From: an uncultured Romboutsia sp.
Lineage (GTDB): Bacteria > Bacillota > Clostridia > Peptostreptococcales > Peptostreptococcaceae
Assembly: GCA_937907205.1 (NCBI GenBank)
Contig: CALESE010000108.1
Location: 1 to 41,712, forward strand
Length of the DNA: 41,712 bases
Direction: 5' to 3'
Below, in pieces: positions 33,343-41,679 of this stretch; positions within the stretch are counted from its first letter, which is position 1; each line of letters starts with the position of its first letter. Below the pieces are notes generated by a model. The model saw nothing but the letters and a program-made list of their open reading frames with translations, was not told where the DNA came from and ran no database searches. The translations under genes were made by a program, and so were the position numbers.

Positions 33343-33987
33343 TTATAATACAATTTGACCATTTTGTTCTGATAAGTAAAATTCTTCACCAATATTTATA
33401 TGTGCTGTTGCGCTTGTTATATCTATTATTTTAGATGTTATATTTTCTACTTCTGAAACTCTTGAATAAACTATTATTTCTACATTATCTTCATATACCG
33501 TATCTTTTATAAAGTATCCCATATTCATTATTTCATTTTGTACTTTTCCAAGTTGATTATAATCAATTTTTATACTAACTGGCTTATATAAAACTTTTTC
33601 AATTACCTTAGCTGCCTCTATTCCTATTTTAGCACCTTTTGTATATGCCCTTACTAATCCACCTGCACCTAATTTAATTCCTCCAAAGTATCTAGTTACT
33701 ACAACAACTACATCTTTTAAATCTTCTTTTTTTATAACTTCTAATGTAGGTATTCCAGCTGTTCCTTGAGGTTCTCCATCATCACTATATCTTTGTATAT
33801 TCATAGATTTACCTAAAGTATAAGCCCATACATTATGAGTAGCATCCTTATGTTTTTTCTTTATTTCATTTACAAACTCTATAGCTTCTTCCTCACTTTT
33901 TATAGGCTTTGCATATCCAATAAATTTAGATTTATCTATTATTACTTCATCCATTCCAAATTCATGTAATGTCTTATATGTACTCAT
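33343..33987 (-). CDS. YigZ/IMPACT-family protein
   Basis: A 214-residue UPF0029 protein. The N-terminal IMPACT domain contains KFIGYAKPIKSEEEA, DATHNVWAYTLG, and RYSDDGEPQGTAGIP (about 67-81), then VTRYFGGIKLGAGGLVRAY (about 98-116), all strongly conserved. A C-terminal ferredoxin-like DUF1949 domain follows at about 135-200. Role unknown; eukaryotic IMPACT acts in translation control. The ATG at 33987 has GGAGGAG 4-8 nt upstream; the GTG-initiated longer frame would include that site. Confidence 0.9.
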   Translation of the reverse strand: MSTYKTLHEFGMDEVIIDKSKFIGYAKPIKSEEEAIEFVNEIKKKHKDATHNVWAYTLGKSMNIQRYSDDGEPQGTAGIPTLEVIKKEDLKDVVVVVTRYFGGIKLGAGGLVRAYTKGAKIGIEAAKVIEKVLYKPVSIKIDYNQLGKVQNEIMNMGYFIKDTVYEDNVEIIVYSRVSEVENITSKIIDITSATAHINIGEEFYLSEQNGQIVL

Positions 33988-34047
33988 TTTCTCCTCCACA
34001 GATATAAATTATATTAATATTATATCCAATATATATTTATAAATCAA

Positions 34048-34072
34048 AAAGAAAGGGCAATGCCCTTTCTTT
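34048..34072 (-). terminator. Terminator of the hflX-HEAT-Nudix operon
   Basis: Arms AAAGAAAGGGCA (34048-34059) and TGCCCTTTCTTT (34061-34072) form a strong stem, T-rich tail on the minus strand, 10 nt after the Nudix gene stop. Confidence 0.85.
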
Positions 34073-34081
34073 ATTTAAAAA

Positions 34082-34525
34082 CTAATTTACATCATACAAC
34101 GTAATATCTGATGATTTTTTCTTTAATTCTTTATATTTTTTGTATGATATATCAACTAATGATTTTTCCTTGTTATGACTTAATATATCTAAAGCTTCTT
34201 TAACTTTAAAGAAACCTATATCTACTAAATCATCGCTTATCTTATAGCTTGAAGAATTAGCTTCCATCACATACCATACTACTGCATTACAAACCTCTTG
34301 TTGTCTGCTTCTTGAGAAAAATTCATACATAGTATCTCCTGCTACATCTAGTATCGTAGCATCTACACCTGTTTCCTCTTTTACTCTTAATATTGCACTT
34401 TCATGTTGGAAATTATCATTACAAACTTTTCCTTTCGGTAATGTCCATTCACCTCTGTCATTTTTTACTAGAAGAACCTTATTAGCATAAAATACTACTC
34501 CACCTGCACAATGTCTTACTATCAT
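34082..34525 (-). CDS. Nudix-fold protein with a degenerate Nudix box
   Basis: A 147-residue protein. The N-terminal AGGVVFYANKVLLVKNDRGEWTLPKGKV is typical of Nudix hydrolases. The Nudix box, however, aligned as G-x5-E-x7-RE-U-x-EE-x-GU, has Asn where the first Glu is expected and Leu-Arg in place of Arg-Glu, while the EE pair (KEETGV) and the GK remain. Nucleotide hydrolysis may therefore be reduced or lost and it may act as a binding module. The C-terminal 40 residues are Lys-rich. Start at ATG 34525, with AGGAGGG 9 nt upstream. Third gene after hflX and the HEAT protein, before a strong terminator. Confidence 0.8.
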   Translation of the reverse strand: MIVRHCAGGVVFYANKVLLVKNDRGEWTLPKGKVCNDNFQHESAILRVKEETGVDATILDVAGDTMYEFFSRSRQQEVCNAVVWYVMEANSSSYKISDDLVDIGFFKVKEALDILSHNKEKSLVDISYKKYKELKKKSSDITLYDVN

Positions 34526-34634
34526 TTTCAAAACCCTCCTATTAACTAACTATTTTTTATGTTAACTTATGGAGATAGATTATAGGTAAATATTTGATTT
34601 AGTTAATTATATGTTAAGAGTAAAACGTTTATGT

Positions 34635-35300
34635 TTATTTACCTATACTTTCTAATACATCAATTGCTTCTTCATATGCTTTTAATACATAGTTTTTTTC
34701 AAACTGTTTTTTGCATTTTAATTGTTTTAATATTTTTAAGCTATTTTCATTACCTATTTTAGCAAGAGCTTTAGCACAGTATTGCCTAGTTTGAGGGTTG
34801 CTATCATATAATCCTCTCTGTAAATATTCTCTGCTTAATGGTGATTCTATCTTTCTAAGTGCTGAGTATGTTATTCTTCTTACATCTGAATGTCTATGAC
34901 CTGTTAATGTATGTAATAATTTTAAAAACTTTTCTTCTTTGAGTTCACCAGTTGCCCAAATTAACGTCATCAAATCTTCAGCATTTCTTTCAATAATAAT
35001 TCTTTTATAGAGTTTTCTTTTAAACTCTAGCATTTTTTCATTGCCTAAACCTTCCATAAAAGTAATTCTTTCAGATTTATTAAGCCCTAAAAATCTATCT
35101 ATTATGTCTCTAGATGATTCCATTTCATCTTTTAACATAGCTTTTATTTCAAGTTTAGCTTTTATTAATTGGTCATTAACTTCCATTTGTGAAATATTTC
35201 TTATTTTACTTATTTGAGATACTGTTTTAGATTCCTTATATAGAAGATAAGTTATATAATAATCTTTTAAGTTGTCTATATTATCCCAACTTATATTCAT
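34635..35300 (-). CDS. HEAT-repeat protein with a sigma-like helix-turn-helix start
   Basis: A 221-residue, all-helical protein. Residues about 1-60 (YITYLLYKESKTVSQISKIR NISQMEVNDQLIKAKLEIK) resemble a sigma-region-4 or LuxR-like helix-turn-helix. Residues about 110-215 carry two to three HEAT-like repeats (HSDVRRITYSALRKIES, SNPQTRQYCAKALAKIGN). HEAT arrays bind proteins or DNA. The combination hints at a DNA- or RNA-associated scaffold. It starts 8 nt after the hflX stop and likely shares its mRNA. RBS TAGGAGA. Function unknown. Confidence 0.7.
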   Translation of the reverse strand: MNISWDNIDNLKDYYITYLLYKESKTVSQISKIRNISQMEVNDQLIKAKLEIKAMLKDEMESSRDIIDRFLGLNKSERITFMEGLGNEKMLEFKRKLYKRIIIERNAEDLMTLIWATGELKEEKFLKLLHTLTGHRHSDVRRITYSALRKIESPLSREYLQRGLYDSNPQTRQYCAKALAKIGNENSLKILKQLKCKKQFEKNYVLKAYEEAIDVLESIGK

Positions 35301-35308
35301 AAAATCTC

Positions 35309-36592
35309 CTACTTTTCTATTATATAATCTTTGTATATATTATAATCTTCTTCTTCTAAAGTTACGTCAAGTGTTATTCCAGTTTCCCCATATTCAAAAG
35401 TTTCTATGTTATATTTATTCTTCAATCTACTAAATATATCTCCTTTATCGTAAGAAAGCAATAATGTTACTGGATAAGTATTTTCCATTAAGTTATCCTC
35501 AATAACTTTTAATAATTTATCCATATTTATACCTTTTTTAGCTGATATATAAACTACATCATCATGATCTTTAGGGTATATATCTAAGTCTAATTTATCT
35601 ATTTTATTGTATACAAGTATAGTTTTCTTATTATCTGCACCTAATTCTTTAAGCACTTTATCTGTAGTTTGTTTTTGTAATTCATAACTACTATTTGTAG
35701 CATCTATTACATGAAGTATTAAATCTGCATAATGTACTTCTTCTAGTGTAGCTTTAAATGCTTCAACTAAATCATGTGGTAATTTACTAACAAAACCAAC
35801 TGTATCTACTACTAAGAAATCTTTTTTATTAGGTAAAAGCGCTTTTCTAAGAGTTACATCTAATGTAGCAAATAACATATCTTTAGCCATTACTTCTTTT
35901 TCTTTTTCATAATCTTTATGAGTTTTTATAAGTTCATTTAATAAAGTAGATTTACCTGCATTTGTATATCCTACAATTGCAACTATAGGTATATTTGATT
36001 TTAGACGTTGTACCCTTTGTGTCTCTCTAATCTTTTTAACTTCTCTAAGTTCACGTCTTATATCTGCAGCCTTGTTAAGTATTATTCTTTTGTCTATTTC
36101 AAGTTTTTGTTCTCCTGGTCCTCTAGCACCAATACCTGCACCAGTTCTACTTAATTCTCCACCCATTCCTGTAAGTCTTGGTAGTCTATATTTTAATTGT
36201 GCAAGTTCGACTTGAAGTTTACCTTCTTTTGTCAATGCTCTTTGTGCAAATATATCAAGTATTAATGTAGTTCTATCTATAACCTTAATTCCAACTACTC
36301 CTTCTATATTTCTTATGTGAGCACCTGATAATTCATCATTAAACACTACCATTGTAGCTCCTAATGAATCACAATATGCCTTTATTTCTTCTACTTTTCC
36401 TTTACCTACATAAAATGCAGCATCTCTAGATTGCTTATTTTGTATTATACTCCCTACAACTTCAGCTCCTGCTGCTTTTGCTAATTCTTTTAATTCTTCC
36501 ATTGATTCATTTATGTCTATATCATCAATTTTCCTTGCTGTAGAAGTTATATTAAGCCCTACAAGGAATGCTTTTTCTATCTTTTTTTCCAT
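35309..36592 (-). CDS. hflX: Ribosome-splitting GTPase HflX
   Basis: A 427-residue Obg-superfamily GTPase that rescues stalled ribosomes. The N-terminal HflX domain (about 1-190) has AFYVGKGKVEEIK and the GTPase-binding FNDELSG; the linker carries GGELSRTGAGIGARGPGE with the coiled-coil that follows. G motifs: VGYTNAGKSTLLNEL (about 204-218), VDTVGFVSKLPHDLVEAF (G3), VYNKIDKLD (G4). ATG at 36592 chosen (AGGTG 6 nt upstream); the frame extends three codons to a GTG. An extended -10 (TGGTATAAT, 36629-36637) precedes it. Confidence 0.95.
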   Translation of the reverse strand: MEKKIEKAFLVGLNITSTARKIDDIDINESMEELKELAKAAGAEVVGSIIQNKQSRDAAFYVGKGKVEEIKAYCDSLGATMVVFNDELSGAHIRNIEGVVGIKVIDRTTLILDIFAQRALTKEGKLQVELAQLKYRLPRLTGMGGELSRTGAGIGARGPGEQKLEIDKRIILNKAADIRRELREVKKIRETQRVQRLKSNIPIVAIVGYTNAGKSTLLNELIKTHKDYEKEKEVMAKDMLFATLDVTLRKALLPNKKDFLVVDTVGFVSKLPHDLVEAFKATLEEVHYADLILHVIDATNSSYELQKQTTDKVLKELGADNKKTILVYNKIDKLDLDIYPKDHDDVVYISAKKGINMDKLLKVIEDNLMENTYPVTLLLSYDKGDIFSRLKNKYNIETFEYGETGITLDVTLEEEDYNIYKDYIIEK

Positions 36593-36694
36593 ATATAACA
36601 CCTCATTTTATATGTAATATTATTTTTTATTATACCATTAATACTAATATTTAGTATAATTATATTATTAATATAACTATTGGAGGTAAATATT

Positions 36695-36958
36695 ATGAGT
36701 GATAATTATAAATTTTTTAATCATAAAGACTGTGAATACTTTCCATGTCATAAAACTAATAAACCTGAAGAATTTAATTGTTTATTTTGTTACTGCCCTT
36801 TATATGCTTTAGGTAAAAATTGTGGTGGAAATTATAGATATAGCGAAAAAGGAATTAAGGACTGTTCTCAATGTATGTTGCCTCACAATAAAAAAAATTA
36901 TGAATATATAATGAGCAAATTCCAAGATATAGTTAAAGTTGCTAGTAATGAAGATTAA
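36695..36958 (+). CDS. Cysteine-rich small-domain protein
   Basis: An 87-residue protein with about nine cysteines in pairs: CEYFPC, CLFCYCPLY, NCGG and CSQCMLPH. The order matches the cysteine-rich small domain family (PF04071), presumably zinc binding. Function unknown; such proteins sometimes neighbour cobalamin genes, not here. ATG at 36695 behind TTGGAGGT (spacing 8). A longer frame starts with the TTG inside that ribosome site and is discounted. Divergent from hflX. Confidence 0.85.
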   Translation: MSDNYKFFNHKDCEYFPCHKTNKPEEFNCLFCYCPLYALGKNCGGNYRYSEKGIKDCSQCMLPHNKKNYEYIMSKFQDIVKVASNED

Positions 36959-36992
36959 AAAGGAGAGCTAACAAAGCTCCCCTTTTTTAATT
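36957..36992. terminator. Convergent terminator (Cys-rich gene / DUF1461 gene)
   Basis: Arms AAAAAGGAGAGCT (36957-36969) and AGCTCCCCTTTTT (36975-36987) pair with one mismatch; T-run on the plus strand and A/T tail on the other. Confidence 0.8.
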
Positions 36993-37606
36993 AATAATTT
37001 ATATAATAAGTTACAAAATATGCTACTTAATATAATTAATATTAAAATTATTACTCCCATATGGAAGAAGAATACATCAGGCAAAATTTCTATTACTGGA
37101 TCTAAATTAGGATCAAATATCCAATAATCATTATTAAACATTATTTTATGAAACAAAACAAAACTTCCATCAAAATTGATAGCTAGCGGAATTAATAAAA
37201 TCACTGGGATATATATTAATAACTTTGATGTACTTTTAAGAAAAATATAATTCTTATTTTTTATATTTATATATAATCCTATTATTGAAATTAACAAGGA
37301 TAATTTAAATATTTTTATTGTATTTTGAAAAATGTCTCTAACTTCTTCAAAATGTATTTTTCCTTTTTCTGAAGATTTTATAGTTGGCATTTTAAAATCA
37401 GTGTTTTCTTTTCTCAAATTATATTGAATTAAATAATCATAATTAAGTTTAATCTCTTCTTTTGATATACCTGATAATTTATCTATTTTTAAATAATCTA
37501 TATCGAAGTAATATATTTCTTTAAATCTTACACTTAATTGTATTATTCCTGTTATTATTGATAAACAAAAAAATACAATAAATAAATTATTTATTATATT
37601 TTTCAT
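36968..37606 (-). CDS. DUF1461 / TIGR01906-family membrane protein
   Basis: A 212-residue protein with four predicted membrane helices (about 6-26, 98-115, 128-145, 178-205). An extracytoplasmic region between the first and second contains YLIQYNL and HFEEVRDIFQ; the late motif IFDPNLDPVIEILPDVFF (about 163-180) is the family hallmark. Role unknown, probably lipid or cell-envelope related. RBS TAGGAGGT. Its stop lies within the convergent terminator region. Confidence 0.75.
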   Translation of the reverse strand: MKNIINNLFIVFFCLSIITGIIQLSVRFKEIYYFDIDYLKIDKLSGISKEEIKLNYDYLIQYNLRKENTDFKMPTIKSSEKGKIHFEEVRDIFQNTIKIFKLSLLISIIGLYINIKNKNYIFLKSTSKLLIYIPVILLIPLAINFDGSFVLFHKIMFNNDYWIFDPNLDPVIEILPDVFFFHMGVIILILIILSSIFCNLLYKLLIKKGELC

Positions 37607-37671
37607 AATATAGACCTCCTATAATATAAATATTTCCATTTCATTTATAGGGTAATCTATATTTTCAAGTT

Positions 37672-39222
37672 TTATACTATCTTAGTTGTGAAATCTTCTA
37701 TATTCCAAACATCATCAACTATTCCCATATAGAATTCAGGTTCATGACATACTAAAAGAACTGTTCCTTTGAATTCTCTTATAGCTTTTTTAAGCTCTTC
37801 TTTAGCCTCAACATCTAAATGGTTTGTAGGTTCGTCTAGAACTAATAAATTTACCTCTTTAAGCATTACTTTACATAATCTAACTTTAGCGGCTTCTCCT
37901 CCACTTAAAACTCTCATTTGACTAGTTATATGCTCATTAGTTAATCCACATTTTGCTAAATTTTGTCTAACTTCAAAATTTGAAAGCCCTGGGAACTCTG
38001 ACCAGACTTCATCCATAGGAGTATTGTAATTATCTTTTGAACTTTCTTGTTCAAAATATCCTATTTCTAAATAATCACCTAATTCAACTTGTCCATCAAA
38101 AGGTTTTATTATACCAAGTAATGTTTTTAATAATGTAGATTTACCTACACCATTCATACCTTTTAAAGCTATTTTTTTATTTCTTTCTAGTTGGAAGTTT
38201 AAAGGTTTAGTTAAAGCTTCATCATATCCTAATACTAAGTCTTTCGTTTCAAATATTATTTTACTTGCTGCCCTTGCTTCTTTAAATCCGAAAGTAGGTT
38301 TTATTTTCTCCTTTGGTCTTTCAAGTATTTCCATCTTATCTAGTATTTTCTGTCTACTGTTTGCCATACCACGAGTTGCAACTCTAGCTTTATTTCTAGC
38401 AACAAAATCTTCTAATTTCTTTCTTTCTTCAACTTGTCTTTCATAAGCCTGTTCTTCTTGACGTTTCTTTATATCATTAAGTCTTACAAACTCATCATAG
38501 TTACCTTTATATCTATTTAATTCTCCATTTTCTAAATGGTATATTACATTACATGTATTATTTATAAATTCTATATCATGTGAAACTAATATAAAACTAT
38601 TTTCATATTCTTGAAGATATCTTGTTAACCAATTTATATGATCTTCATCTAAATAGTTTGTTGGTTCATCTAATATAAGTATAGTTGGGTTTTCTAGTAA
38701 TAATTTAGTAAGAAGTACTTTAGTTCTTTGACCCCCACTTAAATCAGTTACATCTCTATCTAAGCCTATTTCTCCAAGACCTAAACCATTAGCTACTTCT
38801 TGTATTTTTGAATCTATCATATAGAAACCACTATTTTCAAGTATTGTTTGTATCTCAGCTGTTTCTTCTAAAAGCTTTGTCATTTCATCTTCATTAGCTT
38901 CACCCATCTTATCGTACATAGCTAACATTTCTTGTTCTAATTTGAACATATGACCAAAAGCTTCTCTTAATATATCTCTTATACTTTTCCCTTGACTAAG
39001 TACACTATGCTGGTCTAAATATCCAACCGTTGCTCTAGATGACCATTTTATATTTCCTGCATCTGGCATAAGTTTTTTTGTTATTATATTTAAAAAGCTT
39101 GACTTACCTTCTCCATTCGCACCTACTAATGCTATGTGTTCACCTTTTCTAAGTCTAAATGACACATTTTCTAATATAGTTCTAGCTCCGAATCCATGAC
39201 TTACATTTTCAACTACTAGCAT
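37672..39222 (-). CDS. ABC-F family ATPase
   Basis: A 516-residue soluble protein with two ATP-binding cassettes. Cassette 1: Walker A GANGEGKS (about 34-41), signature LSGGQ (about 160), Walker B ILILDEPTNYLDE. Cassette 2: GMNGVGKS (about 354-361), LSGGE, LLVLDEPTNHLD. The inter-cassette linker (about 240-310) is long, charged and helical (RQEEQAYERQVEERKKLED), the part that reaches the peptidyl-transferase centre in ABC-F translation factors. There are no membrane helices. It could be a housekeeping translation factor or an antibiotic-protection protein; linker length alone does not decide this. RBS AGAGGTG. Confidence 0.9.
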   Translation of the reverse strand: MLVVENVSHGFGARTILENVSFRLRKGEHIALVGANGEGKSSFLNIITKKLMPDAGNIKWSSRATVGYLDQHSVLSQGKSIRDILREAFGHMFKLEQEMLAMYDKMGEANEDEMTKLLEETAEIQTILENSGFYMIDSKIQEVANGLGLGEIGLDRDVTDLSGGQRTKVLLTKLLLENPTILILDEPTNYLDEDHINWLTRYLQEYENSFILVSHDIEFINNTCNVIYHLENGELNRYKGNYDEFVRLNDIKKRQEEQAYERQVEERKKLEDFVARNKARVATRGMANSRQKILDKMEILERPKEKIKPTFGFKEARAASKIIFETKDLVLGYDEALTKPLNFQLERNKKIALKGMNGVGKSTLLKTLLGIIKPFDGQVELGDYLEIGYFEQESSKDNYNTPMDEVWSEFPGLSNFEVRQNLAKCGLTNEHITSQMRVLSGGEAAKVRLCKVMLKEVNLLVLDEPTNHLDVEAKEELKKAIREFKGTVLLVCHEPEFYMGIVDDVWNIEDFTTKIV

Positions 39223-39319
39223 TTTAACACCTCTTTATATTTATTATCGTCTACTATAATATATTCTTTTTTAACTTTAATCAAGTGTAGTAATAACCCT
39301 TATTGTATGATTTAATATA

Positions 39320-39354
39320 AAAAAGATTGAGCAAAATTTATGCTCAATCTTTTT
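39320..39354 (-). terminator. Terminator of the amidase / PLC-like unit
   Basis: Perfect 14-bp arms AAAAAGATTGAGCA (39320-39333) and mirror (39341-39354), overlapping the stop codon, A/T tail. Confidence 0.8.
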
Positions 39355-40060
39355 AGTTAAATAATAAGTCATTATAAAGCATTATCATACATCCTGCACT
39401 ACTTCTTTGAGCAAGTTTCAATGCATTTATAGCCATTAAATAAAATTTTGTATTTAAATCAATTATATCTTTATACATAAAATCCAAATTCAATGCATTA
39501 AAAGAATTATAATCTGCATAATCTTCTATTCTATCTAATAATATAGGAGAATCAATAGCTTTAAATTTTTTTATTTTTTTATAATTTGCTTTTACATATA
39601 GCTCAAACTGCCTATGATTGTCTAGCAATTTTCCCTTTGCATGTTGAGGTATTGTAAGGTCCTGAATAATATGACATACTGCTCCAAAGTAAAACATTCC
39701 TCTTTGATAATTATTCATAGAAAAATATTTTAATGAATTATTATAATACCTTCTAGATAAAGTAAGTGCATTTTCTTCATATCCATATTTGCCTTTTCTT
39801 TTTTGAGGATTATAAAAATGATGATATGACTTAAAGTCTTGGTCTGCCCATACTAGACCTTGATTTATTTGAGGTAAATATAATTTAAATAATTCATATT
39901 GCACATCATATCCTTCATTTTTTAAAATATCTAATGCATTTTGCTGAATGTATAGGTGAACTTCACAATTAGTTGTTATTATACTTTTTTTTATTGGGTT
40001 TACAACTTTAAATGTTTTGCTTAAAGCATTTGCATAAACTTTTTCTATTTTTTTTTTCAA
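39353..40060 (-). CDS. Zinc-dependent phospholipase C-fold protein without signal peptide
   Basis: A 235-residue all-helical protein related to the catalytic domain of zinc phospholipases C such as alpha-toxin. Likely metal ligands: His35 (CEVHLYI), Asp73/75 (WADQDF), His80-81 (YHHFYNP), His130 and Asp134 (VCHIIQD), His140 (PQHAKG), His149 and Glu153 (DNHRQFE). Unlike secreted PLCs it has no signal peptide and no N-terminal Trp, a residue whose amino group normally binds zinc 1. The start is set to TTG at 40060, where AGGTGATG gives a good ribosome match; alternatives are ATG 40066 or GTG 40069. It follows the amidase by 13 nt. Enzyme activity is not certain. Confidence 0.75.
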   Translation of the reverse strand: MKKKIEKVYANALSKTFKVVNPIKKSIITTNCEVHLYIQQNALDILKNEGYDVQYELFKLYLPQINQGLVWADQDFKSYHHFYNPQKRKGKYGYEENALTLSRRYYNNSLKYFSMNNYQRGMFYFGAVCHIIQDLTIPQHAKGKLLDNHRQFELYVKANYKKIKKFKAIDSPILLDRIEDYADYNSFNALNLDFMYKDIIDLNTKFYLMAINALKLAQRSSAGCMIMLYNDLLFN

Positions 40061-40073
40061 TGTCATCACCTAA

Positions 40074-40859
40074 TTATTTTGTCTTAAAATACTCTTGCAC
40101 TCCATCTGCTATACTTTGCATTAACTTTCTTTGATATTCTGGATTAGACATCATTTGATCTTCATTATAATTACTTAAAAATCCCATTTCTATTAAAACA
40201 ACTGGTACTTTAGACCAATTAAATCCAGTTAAATCATTTCTTTCAAAAATCCCATTTATTTTTATTCCGTTATTTTGAAAATCTTTTTTTATTAATTCTG
40301 CACATCTATTGCTATCTTCATATATTGATGATGTGTATTTACTATCTTTAGATGGTATAAGTATTGATGCCCCCGTCTTGCCTGAATTATTTAAACTATC
40401 TGCATGTATTCTAATTACCATGTCAGCATTTTTTTGATTTGCTAAAATAGCTCTTTCAGAGTTACTTATATTTATATCATGAGTTTCTCTAGTCATGATA
40501 ACTTCATATCCCTTACCTTCTAATATATGCTGTAAAACCATAGATGCTTCTAAATTTAATATATATTCAGGCTTTTTCGTTGCTACTCCTGTAGCTCCCG
40601 AAGATACTCTTGCTTTTTGTTGACCTGACCCTGGAGCTACTGGTTCTGGATTAGGGTCTCCTTTTGATTGATGACCTGGATCTATACATATTAAAAATTT
40701 TTTTTGATTAGGTTCATCATCTTTTGATTCTTCATTTTGATTTATGCCTTTATTTAAAAATCCTGTACTTTTATAAATATCATTAACTTGTTCAGATTTA
40801 CTTATAAATACAATTCCAATTATTATTATAAATGCTACTAATATTTTATATGTCTTCAA
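40074..40859 (-). CDS. N-acetylmuramoyl-L-alanine amidase (Amidase_3), membrane-anchored
   Basis: A 261-residue cell-wall hydrolase. Residues about 5-21 are a membrane anchor or uncleaved signal. After a 30-residue linker comes the Amidase_3 domain with zinc ligands His63 (CIDPGHQ), Glu104 (LNLEAS), His152 (RIHADS) and catalytic Glu224 (IEMGFLSN). The insert DPNPEPVAPGSGQQKARVSS between the first two ligands is typical of clostridial relatives. Cleaves the bond between muramic acid and the stem peptide. Start is TTG at 40859 behind AAAGGGG. The next gene is the PLC-like protein. I would not call it cwlD without alignment. Confidence 0.9.
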   Translation of the reverse strand: MKTYKILVAFIIIIGIVFISKSEQVNDIYKSTGFLNKGINQNEESKDDEPNQKKFLICIDPGHQSKGDPNPEPVAPGSGQQKARVSSGATGVATKKPEYILNLEASMVLQHILEGKGYEVIMTRETHDINISNSERAILANQKNADMVIRIHADSLNNSGKTGASILIPSKDSKYTSSIYEDSNRCAELIKKDFQNNGIKINGIFERNDLTGFNWSKVPVVLIEMGFLSNYNEDQMMSNPEYQRKLMQSIADGVQEYFKTK

Positions 40860-41009
40860 TTTACTTCCCCTTTCTTTGTTTAATAAATTATTTTTATACT
40901 TTAAGAGATATTATTTCCAATGGTTAAATTTTTATTTGTTTTGTATATTAGTTTTTATTTTTAATGTTTGTCATATATATTTATATATAACTTTTTTATG
41001 GGTGATTTT

Positions 41010-41363
41010 ATGAAAAGAAGTTGCTTTTGTAATACTAATACAAGTAACAATAATTCAAGTCAAAGTAAAAGTTCTTTTTTATGTAATTTTGGATATGTAG
41101 ATTATATCGTCCTAGCTTCAACTATTGCCATAGCCCTTGGTGAAGAATTAAGTGCAAATGATCTAAATGTGTTAGCTGCTTTCCTTGATGTTTTATCAGA
41201 TGAGTTAGCTTTAATTGCTGCAGTTGAAGCTTGTCCTCAAAATAATAATGATAATGATGATTTTGTATTTGTACCTCCAGGTATTGCTATGACTTGTAAT
41301 AAAAATTCTAAAAAAAGAACTGTTATCAAAAAAAAGAAAATAAAAAAAAGGAAAGACACTTAA
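41010..41363 (+). CDS. Small Cys-containing protein with Lys-rich tail, function unknown
   Basis: A 117-residue protein. The N-terminal part MKRSCFCNTNTSNNNSSQSK is Cys/Asn/Ser-rich, the centre VDYIVLASTIAIALGEELSA NDLNVLAAFLDVLSDELALI is a leucine-rich helical stretch (about 27-68) of a kind common in clostridial small proteins, and the C-terminus is strongly basic (KKRTVIKKKKIKKRKDT). A linker with VFVPPG is in between. Function unknown; no transmembrane assignment is safe. ATG at 41010 has GGGTGAT 4 nt upstream; a frame extending 14 codons further lacks a ribosome site. Confidence 0.7.
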   Translation: MKRSCFCNTNTSNNNSSQSKSSFLCNFGYVDYIVLASTIAIALGEELSANDLNVLAAFLDVLSDELALIAAVEACPQNNNDNDDFVFVPPGIAMTCNKNSKKRTVIKKKKIKKRKDT

Positions 41364-41390
41364 AAATAATAACTTAAGTGTCTTTTTAAT
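41352..41390 (+). terminator. Terminator of the Cys/Lys-rich gene
   Basis: Arms AAAGACACTTAA (41352-41363) and mirror (41374-41385) with T-rich tail; the TAA stop is part of the stem. Confidence 0.8.
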
Positions 41391-41679
41391 ATTTTTAATT
41401 TTTGTATTTAATAGCACAAACTTTCCATTTAATAATATTAATAAACTTATTTATATACGATTGAAAATTAATGTATTTATAATTACGTACTTTTAGTTTT
41501 TTATTTTAATTATAAGTCATTATTTATATTCCTTTTTTTCTCACATTTTTTATAAATTGTTTCTTATGTAATCTACGGTTTTATTGCTTCTGTTTTCCAA
41601 GCATCAAAAATTTAATATTGCAAAATATAATATCAAAACATCAAATAACATTAAAGTATTGACAGAAAGTAGGTGTTTT
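41391..41679. other. AT-rich intergenic region at the right edge
   Basis: No gene or RNA is recognised. A TATAAT is at about 41627 but without a clear -35; a TTGACA at 41659 lies too close to the next start codon to be a -35 box. Confidence 0.5.
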
